Both the position numbers and the translations under genes were made by a program. A DNA stretch of 64,000 nt, taken from the NCBI RefSeq assembly GCF_019968765.1, contig NZ_CP074149.1:3534001-3598000 (forward strand). The letters run 5' to 3'. Source of the stretch: Enterobacter sp. JBIWA008. Its GTDB lineage: Bacteria; Pseudomonadota; Gammaproteobacteria; Enterobacterales; Enterobacteriaceae. Below, one piece after another: positions 57,114-64,000 of this stretch; positions within the stretch are counted from its first letter, which is position 1; each line of letters starts with the position of its first letter. Under the pieces are notes generated by a model that was not told where the DNA came from, did no database searches, and saw nothing but the letters and a program-made list of their open reading frames with translations.

Positions 57114-57254
57114 TTTCACAACCTTACCAATTCAACTTACAGTGCATCTTTTCAAAATAAATTTAGCCACTTAGCGCACGTCTCAGCGTGTAATTTTGCT
57201 CACCGGGATTAAACAGGTAAGCTAGTCACAGATTGAGATTCGCAGGAGAGCGAG

Positions 57255-57944
57255 ATGACGACACCTTTAACCTGGCATGACGTGCTGGCAGAAGAAAAGC
57301 AGCAGCCTTATTTTATCAATACGCTCAGCACCGTTGCGGCTGAGCGTCAGTCCGGACAGACGATTTACCCGCCGCAGAAGGATGTGTTCAACGCCTTTCG
57401 CTACACCGAACTGAGCGATGTAAAAGTGGTTATTTTGGGTCAGGATCCCTATCACGGCCCAGGGCAGGCGCATGGGCTGGCGTTTTCTGTTCGTCCGGGC
57501 GTGGCTATCCCCCCTTCTCTGCTCAACATGTATAAAGAGCTTGAGGGAACCGTGCCCGGGTTTACCCGGCCAAACCACGGCTACCTGGAAAGCTGGGCGC
57601 ATCAAGGAGTGCTGCTACTGAATACCGTCCTGACCGTGCGCGCGGGCCAGGCGCACTCGCACGCCAGCCTTGGATGGGAAACCTTTACCGATAAAGTGAT
57701 CGGTCTGATCAACGAGCATCGTGAAGGGGTAGTGTTTTTACTCTGGGGTTCTCACGCGCAGAAAAAAGGGGCGATTATTGACCGTCAGCGTCATCACGTG
57801 TTGAAAGCACCGCACCCGTCACCGCTGTCTGCACATCGCGGTTTCTTTGGCAGTAATCATTTTGTTCTGGCGAATGAATGGCTGGAAAAACGTGGCGAAA
57901 AACCAATTGACTGGATGCCTGTGTTACCGGCAGAGAGCGAGTAG
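57255..57944 (+). CDS. ung: Uracil-DNA glycosylase
   Basis: Removes uracil from DNA in base excision repair; 229 residues. Family 1 motifs are [18 protein letters not shown] with catalytic Asp64, and [13 protein letters not shown] with the catalytic His. ATG follows the good ribosome-binding site AGGAGAGCGAG. Divergent from grcA and followed by a stem-loop shared with trmG. Confidence 0.98.
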   Translation: MTTPLTWHDVLAEEKQQPYFINTLSTVAAERQSGQTIYPPQKDVFNAFRYTELSDVKVVILGQDPYHGPGQAHGLAFSVRPGVAIPPSLLNMYKELEGTVPGFTRPNHGYLESWAHQGVLLLNTVLTVRAGQAHSHASLGWETFTDKVIGLINEHREGVVFLLWGSHAQKKGAIIDRQRHHVLKAPHPSPLSAHRGFFGSNHFVLANEWLEKRGEKPIDWMPVLPAESE

Positions 57945-57952
57945 AATATGAA

Positions 57953-57974
57953 TGTGCCGGGCTGCCCCGGCACA
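57953..57974. terminator. Stem-loop between ung and trmG
   Basis: TGTGCCGGG-CTGC-CCCGGCACA palindrome eight bases after the ung stop, followed by TAAAAAG. GC-rich and convergent between both genes; without a long T-run on either side, termination may be moderate. Confidence 0.55.
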
Positions 57975-57982
57975 TAAAAAGC

Positions 57983-59113
57983 TTATGCTTTATTCTGACG
58001 CCACCATTCCGCCAGCAGTACGCCGGTCGCAACGGATACATTCAAACTTTCCACATTGCCTGTTCCGTCGATAGAGACGCTCAGATCCGCACTGGAGAGC
58101 GCCGCATCAGACAGACCATCGCGTTCCTGACCTAATACCAGCACCATTTTGCGCGGCAGCGTCGCTTTAAACAGCGGCGTACCGGCATGGCTTGAGGTGG
58201 TCACGATGGAATAGCCCGCTTTACGGAACTGCTCAAGGGCGTCCAGAACGCTGTCGCCGGTGATCGGCTGTACGTGCTCGGCTCCACCTTCCGCAGTACG
58301 GATCGCGGCGCCGGATTCCAACAGCGCGGCATCCTGCAACAGCACGCCTTTCACGCCAAAGTGCGCGCAGCTGCGCATCATTGCGCCCAGGTTGTGCGGG
58401 TTGCCCACGTCTTCCAGCGCCAGCACGCAGTCATCGGCATCCGCCTGGCTGACCCACTGCTGAACGGTCGTACCGTTACGTTTTTTGATCAGGAAGCAGA
58501 CGCCGCCGTGGTGTTCGGTACCGGACGCTTTGGTCAGCTCGGCATCATCAACCACGTGGTAGGCTTTACGGTTCGCGGCCATCCAGCGCAGCGCTTCTTT
58601 AAAGCGCGGGGTCACACTCTGGATGAACCAGGCGCGGACGATACATTCAGGACGGCTCTGGAACAGCGCCTGGCAGGCGTTCTCGCCGTACACGCGGGTC
58701 TCTTCCGCACGCTGACGGCGCAGCACTTCCGGATCGATAAAGCTTTTACCGCTGATACCGCCGTGATCGGCTTTTTCCGGCGTCTCATCGCCAGGGGCAC
58801 GAGAAACGGTGCGCCACGGGGAGGCATTATCACGTGAGAAGTCATCACGCGGACGATCGTCGCGTGGACGGTCACTACGTGGGCGATCGGAACGCGGACG
58901 GTCATCGCGTTTGCGATCGTCACGTTTGCGGTCATCACCTCGGTTATTTCTGTCATCGCGGGCGGGGCGACGGCCACCGTCTGCACGAGAAGACGCCGGA
59001 CGCCCGCCACCTTTTCCGGTACGCGGATTTTGGGTGCGTTTATCAGAATCATCATCACTGCGGACATACATCACTTTGACCTTGCCGCTTTTGTTTTTCA
59101 TTTCGTCGTTCAT
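57983..59113 (-). CDS. trmG: Predicted SpoU-type RNA methyltransferase YfiF (TrmG)
   Basis: SPOUT/SpoU-family 2'-O-methyltransferase of 376 residues, about 30 longer than E. coli YfiF (345). The catalytic domain at the C-terminus has [30 protein letters not shown] and [18 protein letters not shown]. The N-terminal basic tail contains six exact-register five-residue units of the form DDR(K/P)R or SDRPR (residues 60-89), which account for the extra length. The start [17 protein letters not shown] equals E. coli. Substrate RNA is uncertain. Confidence 0.92.
   Translation of the reverse strand: MNDEMKNKSGKVKVMYVRSDDDSDKRTQNPRTGKGGGRPASSRADGGRRPARDDRNNRGDDRKRDDRKRDDRPRSDRPRSDRPRDDRPRDDFSRDNASPWRTVSRAPGDETPEKADHGGISGKSFIDPEVLRRQRAEETRVYGENACQALFQSRPECIVRAWFIQSVTPRFKEALRWMAANRKAYHVVDDAELTKASGTEHHGGVCFLIKKRNGTTVQQWVSQADADDCVLALEDVGNPHNLGAMMRSCAHFGVKGVLLQDAALLESGAAIRTAEGGAEHVQPITGDSVLDALEQFRKAGYSIVTTSSHAGTPLFKATLPRKMVLVLGQERDGLSDAALSSADLSVSIDGTGNVESLNVSVATGVLLAEWWRQNKA
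58847..58936 (-). repeat. Six tandem 15-bp units in trmG
   Basis: Six consecutive 15-bp units encode [30 protein letters not shown]. Further degenerate DDR copies flank them. The unit number probably changes by slippage without frameshift. E. coli YfiF lacks most of this segment. Confidence 0.85.
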
Positions 59114-59317
59114 GCTTTTCTCCACCAGCGCTGCGCGAAGCGCGCAGATTACCCGATGTGCCAGCGCATAGCCATAATTTCGTACAAAAGCCTGTGACTA
59201 TTGTTCCCATTGAATAAAACGCATTGTTGTTTCAAACAGGCTCATTGATAATGTGTAACATATTAGAAACATTATGGGCGTTTTGCCGCTGTTCCACGGC
59301 TCTATCAGAGGTTAGTT

Positions 59318-59737
59318 ATGAATACCGTATGTGCCAACTGTCAGGCTCTTAATCGCATTCCGGACGATCGGATGGAAGATGGTGCGAAATGCGGACGTTG
59401 TGGCCATGAATTATTTGATGGCGATGTCATTAACGCGACGGGTGCTACGCTGGACAAACTCCTCAAGGACGATCTTCCTGTCGTGATCGATTTTTGGGCG
59501 CCATGGTGCGGCCCATGCCGTAGCTTCGCGCCGATCTTCGAAGATGTGGCCGAAGAGCGCAGCGGAAAAATGCGGTTCGTTAAGGTCAATACGGAAGCCG
59601 AACCCGAACTGAGCGCACGCTTTCGTATTCGCAGCATCCCGACCATTATGATTTTCAAAAATGGCGAAGTGATCGATATGCTCAACGGTGCGGTTCCAAA
59701 AGCACCTTTTGAAAGCTGGTTAAACGAGTCGCTGTAA
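59318..59737 (+). CDS. trxC: Thioredoxin 2
   Basis: Zinc-containing thioredoxin of 139 residues. The N-terminal extension binds zinc with Cys5, Cys8, Cys25 and Cys28, and the thioredoxin fold has active site WCGPC (Cys64, Cys67). Part of the OxyR regulon in E. coli; I could not confirm an OxyR site in the 200 bases upstream. A hairpin at 59745-59763 follows. Confidence 0.98.
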   Translation: MNTVCANCQALNRIPDDRMEDGAKCGRCGHELFDGDVINATGATLDKLLKDDLPVVIDFWAPWCGPCRSFAPIFEDVAEERSGKMRFVKVNTEAEPELSARFRIRSIPTIMIFKNGEVIDMLNGAVPKAPFESWLNESL

Positions 59738-59744
59738 CATTCAC

Positions 59745-59763
59745 GGGGCACATCTTGTGCCCC
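59745..59763 (+). terminator. Stem-loop after trxC
   Basis: Perfect 8-bp stem GGGGCACA / TGTGCCCC with loop TCT, eight bases after the trxC stop. No T-run follows (ACTCCTGCC), so it may serve as an mRNA 3' stabiliser as well as a weak terminator. Confidence 0.5.
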
Positions 59764-59806
59764 ACTCCTGCCTCTGCGAAAATAGCGTTTTTCCTGCATT
59801 TCGCCC

Positions 59807-60505
59807 ATGACTGATAACGCCGTTCTTAAATTACGCGCCGAACGCCTTGCGCGCGCCACCCGACCGTTCCTCGCCCGAGGCAACCGTATTCGCCGCTGTC
59901 AGCGCTGCCTGCTGCCGCTGAAGGTTTGTCTGTGTGAGACGCTGGCACCGAGTACGGCAAAAAGCCGTTTTTGTCTGGTCATGTTCGATACCGAGCCGAT
60001 GAAACCCAGCAATACGGGACGTCTTATCGCCGATATTCTGCCGGATACGGCCGCGTTTCAGTGGTCCCGTACGGAGCCGCCTCAGGCCCTGCTCGACTTA
60101 GTGACCAGCCCGGACTATCAGCCGATGGTCGTTTTCCCCGCGTCTTATGCAGGCGTGGATCGCCAGGTGCTTTCAGCGCCGCCATCCGGTAAACCACCGC
60201 TGTTTATTATGCTGGACGGCACCTGGACCGAAGCGCGAAAAATGTTTCGCAAAAGCCCCTATCTCGACGCACTGCCGGTGATTTCTGTCGATCTTTCCCG
60301 CGTCTCCGCCTACCGCCTGCGTGAAGCGCATGCTGACGGGCAATACTGCACCGCCGAAGTGGCCATTGCGCTTCTGGATTTAGCGGGTGATACCGCTGCG
60401 GCTGGCGCCCTGGGCAACCATTTCTCATGCTTCCGGGAGCGCTATCTGGCGGGAAAAACCGTTCATAAGGGCAGCGTCACAGCGCCCGAGCCAGAAAGCG
60501 TTTAA
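59807..60505 (+). CDS. tapT: tRNA-uridine aminocarboxypropyltransferase TapT
   Basis: DTW-domain enzyme (232 residues, YfiP) that makes acp3U47 in tRNA using SAM. A four-cysteine motif CQRCLLPLKVCLC sits near residues 25-45. The catalytic core contains FDTEPMKPSNTGRLIAD and LDGTWTEARKM, the latter giving the family its name. It precedes pat by 35 bases and is probably cotranscribed. Confidence 0.93.
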   Translation: MTDNAVLKLRAERLARATRPFLARGNRIRRCQRCLLPLKVCLCETLAPSTAKSRFCLVMFDTEPMKPSNTGRLIADILPDTAAFQWSRTEPPQALLDLVTSPDYQPMVVFPASYAGVDRQVLSAPPSGKPPLFIMLDGTWTEARKMFRKSPYLDALPVISVDLSRVSAYRLREAHADGQYCTAEVAIALLDLAGDTAAAGALGNHFSCFRERYLAGKTVHKGSVTAPEPESV

Positions 60506-60540
60506 AATCATCAGGTCGCTTGCATTCACAGGAGGCCTGC

Positions 60541-63204
60541 ATGAGCCAGCGAGGGTTAGAAGCGCTACTTCGTCCTAAATCCATTGCCGTCATCGGCGCA
60601 TCAATGAAACCGGATCGTGCTGGCTATCTGATGATGCGAAACCTGCTGGCCGGGGGATTTAATGGCCCCGTCATGCCCGTCACGCCGTCTTATAAGGCCG
60701 TTCAGGGAGTGCTTGCATGGCCGGATGTACAAAGCCTGCCTTTCGTGCCGGATCTTGCCGTACTCTGTACAAACGCGAAGCGCAACCCGGAACTGCTGGA
60801 GTCACTCGGCAAGAAGGGGTGTAAAACCTGCATTATTCTCTCGTCTCCCCCTGAACAGAAAGCCGAGCTTCTGGCCTGCGCCAGCCGCTATCAAATGCGC
60901 ATTTTAGGGCCAAACAGTCTGGGCCTGCTCGCCCCCTGGCAGGGTCTGAATGCCAGTTTCTCCCCGGTTCCAATCCGCAAAGGCAAACTGGCGTTTATCT
61001 CGCAGTCGGCTGCGGTATCGAACACCATCCTCGACTGGGCGCAGCAGCGTGAAATGGGATTCTCCTACTTCATTGCCCTGGGCGACAGCCTGGATATCGA
61101 TGTTGATGAGCTACTGGATTTTCTGGCGCGTGACGGCAAAACCAGTGCGATCCTGCTTTATCTTGAGCACCTCAGCGACGCGCGTCGTTTTGTCTCGGCT
61201 TCTCGAAGCGCTTCGCGCAATAAGCCGATCCTGGTGATCAAAAGCGGACGAAGCCCTGCGGCACAGCGTTTGCTGCATTCGCATTCCGGCATGGATCCCG
61301 CCTGGGACGCCGCCATTCAGCGCGCGGGTTTGCTGCGGGTACAGGATACGCACGAGCTTTTTTCTGCCGTTGAGACGTTAAGCCATATGCGCCCGTTGCG
61401 CGGTGAGAAGCTAATGATTGTCAGTAACGGTGCGGCCCCTGCCGCGCTCGCGCTGGACGAGCTGTGGCGGCGCTTCGGCAAGCTGGCAACGCTGAGTGAA
61501 GAGACGCTGCAGCGCCTGAAAGAAGCGCTTCCGACAAGCGTAACGCCCGGCAATCCGCTTGATTTGCGCGATGACGCCAGCAGCGATCGCTACATCAGGG
61601 CGATCTCCATTTTGCTGGATAGCCAGGATTTCGATGCGCTGATGATTATCCACTCCCCCAGCGCGGTCGCACCGGGCAGTGAAAGCGCGCGCGCGCTCAT
61701 TGATGCCGTGCGCAACCATCCGCGAGGTAAATACGTTACCCTGCTCACCAACTGGTGCGGTGAGTTTTCCTCTCAGGAGGCGCGGCGCTTGTTCAGCGAG
61801 GCCGGGCTGCCAACCTACCGCACACCGGAAGGTACCATCACCGCGTTTATGCATATGGTGGAATATCGCCGCAACCAGAAACAGCTGCGTGAGACACCGG
61901 CTTTGCCGGGTAATCTGACGGCGAACACCGTCGACGTTCACCGACTGTTGCAGCAGGCTATCGAAGAGGGCGCGACCTCGCTTGATACTCATGAGGTCCA
62001 GCCCATTCTCGGCAGCTACGGCATGCAAACCCTGCCAACCTGGATCGCCAGCGACAGCGCTGAGGCCGTGCATATTGCCGAACAGATTGGCTATCCGGTT
62101 GCCCTGAAGCTGCGTTCCCCGGATATCCCGCATAAGTCGGATGTGCAGGGGGTTATGTTATATCTGCGAACGGCAACTGAGGTGCAGCAGGCCGCCGATG
62201 CCATCTTCGATCGGGTCAAAATGGCCTGGCCGCAGGCGCGGATCCACGGATTGCTGGTGCAAAGCATGGCCAACCGCGCTGGAGCTCAGGAATTACGGGT
62301 GGTGGTTGAACACGATCCCGTCTTCGGCCCGCTCATCATGCTGGGAGAAGGCGGCGTTGAGTGGCGGCCGGAGGAGCAGGCGGTGGTGGCTTTACCGCCG
62401 CTGAACATGAACCTGGCGCGTTATCTGATCATTCAGGCAATTAAAAGTAAAAAGATCCGTGGCCGGAGTGCGCTGCGCCCGCTTGATATTGCCGGGTTAA
62501 GTCAGTTCCTGGTGCAGGTGTCTAACCTGATTGTGGATTGTGCCGAGATCCAGCGCCTGGATATTCATCCGCTGCTCGCCTCCGGCAATGAGTTTACGGC
62601 GCTGGACGTGACCCTGGATATCGCGCCATTCGAAGGTGACAAAGAGAGCCGTCTGGCAATCCGTCCATATCCCCTGCAGCTGGAGGAGTGGGTTGAGATG
62701 AAGAATGGGGAACGCGCCTTGTTCCGCCCTATTCTGCCGGAAGATGAGCCCCAGCTGCGGACCTTTATCTCTCAGGTCACGAAAGAGGATCTTTATTATC
62801 GCTATTTTAGCGAAATCAACGAATTTACCCACGATGATTTAGCCAATATGACCCAGATCGACTACGATCGAGAAATGGCGTTTGTTGCCGTTCGTCGCTC
62901 CGATAAGGGGGATGAGATCCTCGGCGTCACGCGTGCTATTTCTGACCCGGATAACGTCGATGCGGAGTTTGCGGTGCTGGTACGCTCCGATCTTAAAGGT
63001 CTGGGTCTGGGAAGACGGCTGCTGGAAAAACTCATCAGTTATACGCGAGATCACGGATTGTTACGCCTTAATGGCATTACTATGCCTAACAATCGCGGTA
63101 TGGTGACCCTGGCGCGAAAACTTGGGTTTGACGTTGATATTCAGCTGGACGAAGGTATTGTGGCCTTGTCCCTCAGTCTGACATCAGCAGACAAACGCGA
63201 GTAA
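60541..63204 (+). CDS. pat: Protein lysine acetyltransferase Pat (PatZ)
   Basis: Protein acetyltransferase (887 residues, YfiQ/PatZ) that acetylates lysines, for example of acetyl-CoA synthetase. N-terminal CoA-binding and succinyl-CoA-ligase-like domains (AVIGASMKPDRAGY, ISQSAAVSNTI) span about 700 residues; a C-terminal GNAT domain (VRSDLKGLGLGRRLLEKL) supplies catalysis. The start MSQRGLEALLRPKS with GGAGG ahead matches E. coli; an in-frame ATG 21 bases earlier is rejected. Confidence 0.95.
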   Translation: MSQRGLEALLRPKSIAVIGASMKPDRAGYLMMRNLLAGGFNGPVMPVTPSYKAVQGVLAWPDVQSLPFVPDLAVLCTNAKRNPELLESLGKKGCKTCIILSSPPEQKAELLACASRYQMRILGPNSLGLLAPWQGLNASFSPVPIRKGKLAFISQSAAVSNTILDWAQQREMGFSYFIALGDSLDIDVDELLDFLARDGKTSAILLYLEHLSDARRFVSASRSASRNKPILVIKSGRSPAAQRLLHSHSGMDPAWDAAIQRAGLLRVQDTHELFSAVETLSHMRPLRGEKLMIVSNGAAPAALALDELWRRFGKLATLSEETLQRLKEALPTSVTPGNPLDLRDDASSDRYIRAISILLDSQDFDALMIIHSPSAVAPGSESARALIDAVRNHPRGKYVTLLTNWCGEFSSQEARRLFSEAGLPTYRTPEGTITAFMHMVEYRRNQKQLRETPALPGNLTANTVDVHRLLQQAIEEGATSLDTHEVQPILGSYGMQTLPTWIASDSAEAVHIAEQIGYPVALKLRSPDIPHKSDVQGVMLYLRTATEVQQAADAIFDRVKMAWPQARIHGLLVQSMANRAGAQELRVVVEHDPVFGPLIMLGEGGVEWRPEEQAVVALPPLNMNLARYLIIQAIKSKKIRGRSALRPLDIAGLSQFLVQVSNLIVDCAEIQRLDIHPLLASGNEFTALDVTLDIAPFEGDKESRLAIRPYPLQLEEWVEMKNGERALFRPILPEDEPQLRTFISQVTKEDLYYRYFSEINEFTHDDLANMTQIDYDREMAFVAVRRSDKGDEILGVTRAISDPDNVDAEFAVLVRSDLKGLGLGRRLLEKLISYTRDHGLLRLNGITMPNNRGMVTLARKLGFDVDIQLDEGIVALSLSLTSADKRE

Positions 63205-63314
63205 GCTACTGGAAATGTTACCCACTTTGGACGGGACTGGTGGTATCATTGTCCGCTTATGTTGTTTGCATGGTACAGACAACCCTTCAATGAACAGAGA
63301 AGAAACGCACTGTG

Positions 63315-64000
63315 ATGTTGTCAAAATTTAAGCGTAATAAACATCAACAACACCTTGCTCAACTACCGAAGATTTCTCAGTCAGTTGATGATGTAGAGTT
63401 CTTTTACGCTCCCGCTCATTTTCGGGAGACGCTTCTGGAAAAGATTGCCAGCGCCACGCGACGCATCTGCATTGTGGCGCTTTATCTTGAACAGGATGAA
63501 GGCGGGCGCGCGATCCTGAACGCGCTCTATGAAGCCAAACGTCAGCGCCCGGAACTTGATGTTCGTGTGCTGGTAGACTGGCATCGCGCTCAGCGCGGCC
63601 GTATTGGCGCTGCCGCCTCAAACACCAATGCTGACTGGTATTGCCGCACGGCACAGGAAAATCCTGGCGTCGATGTGCCTGTTTATGGCGTCCCGGTAAA
63701 CACCCGTGAAGCGCTCGGCGTCCTTCATTTCAAGGGGTTCATCATTGATGACAGCGTGCTTTACAGCGGCGCAAGTCTGAATGATGTTTACCTCCATCAG
63801 CTCGATAAATATCGCTACGACCGCTACCATCTGATCCGTAATCCGCAAATGGCCGATATCATGTTCAACTGGGTTGATAAAAACCTGGTCCATGGACGCG
63901 GTGTTAATCGCCTTGACGATCCCGAGCGTCCTAAAAGCCCGGAAATCAAAAACGATGTTCGCGCCTTCCGTCAGGAGCTGCGTGATGCGGTCTATCATTT
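63315..64000 (+). CDS. pssA: Phosphatidylserine synthase, N-terminal part (3' end outside window)
   Basis: CDP-diacylglycerol-serine O-phosphatidyltransferase, phospholipase-D superfamily, which makes phosphatidylserine as the precursor of phosphatidylethanolamine. 228 residues are visible, with the first HKD motif at His138, Lys140 and Asp145 (HFKGFIIDDS). The second HKD motif lies beyond the window edge. N-terminus MLSKFKRNKHQQHLAQLPKI agrees with E. coli. No frameshift in the visible part. Confidence 0.96.
   Translation, partial: MLSKFKRNKHQQHLAQLPKISQSVDDVEFFYAPAHFRETLLEKIASATRRICIVALYLEQDEGGRAILNALYEAKRQRPELDVRVLVDWHRAQRGRIGAAASNTNADWYCRTAQENPGVDVPVYGVPVNTREALGVLHFKGFIIDDSVLYSGASLNDVYLHQLDKYRYDRYHLIRNPQMADIMFNWVDKNLVHGRGVNRLDDPERPKSPEIKNDVRAFRQELRDAVYH

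Overview
The window is a stretch of enterobacterial core chromosome. Gene content, gene order and protein lengths match the Escherichia coli K-12 segment from pbpC to pssA almost gene for gene, and the regulatory sites expected there (IscR, NsrR, PurR, FNR, sigma-E, sigma-54/GlrR) are readable. The differences from E. coli (an alpha-glucoside PTS operon next to sseA, a ZevAB-like pair beside csiE, murQP beside yfhH, no hca operon, yphB-H or shoB/ohsC) suggest Enterobacter or a close relative such as Lelliottia or Leclercia. The species cannot be fixed from the sequence alone. No prophage, IS element, CRISPR array, rRNA or tRNA is visible.

Layout. 1-6 kb: pbpC (cut by the window edge) and yfhM, the PBP1c/alpha-2-macroglobulin pair. 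6-11 kb: aglA-aglB (PTS permease plus family-4 phospho-glucosidase), then sseA, then an RpiR-type regulator. The conserved sseA therefore lies inside the sugar locus. 11-19 kb, leftward: sseB, pepB, and the complete Isc iron-sulfur operon iscRSUA-hscBA-fdx-iscX behind two abutting IscR boxes, then trmJ. 19-25 kb: suhB, a zevB/zevA-like metal transport pair, csiE, hcaT without its catabolic operon, and yphA. 25-28 kb: glyA and hmp, divergent, with a PurR box and an NsrR box between them. 28-33 kb: glnB, then glrR-qseG-glrK and the sRNA GlmY, which has a textbook sigma-54 promoter and upstream GlrR sites. 33-39 kb: purL, mltF, tadA, pgpC. 39-43 kb: a MurNAc-type PTS permease and murQ, divergent from the RpiR-family regulator yfhH, then yfhL.

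43-52 kb, leftward: acpS, pdxJ, recO, era, rnc, lepB and lepA, then rseC, rseB, rseA and rpoE with a leader cistron (rseD) and a sigma-E promoter. 52-64 kb: nadB, trmN, srmB, grcA (tandem FNR sites), ung, trmG, trxC, tapT, pat and the start of pssA.

Most genes are housekeeping. The more informative parts are the context changes: the sugar locus wrapped around sseA, murQP beside yfhH, and zevAB in the place of yfhR. The best small-scale signals are the rpoE leader, the rnc leader hairpin, the GlmY control region, the expanded repeat in trmG, and a dispersed palindrome that supplies the C-terminus of one membrane protein. I did not find a clearly undescribed biological system.
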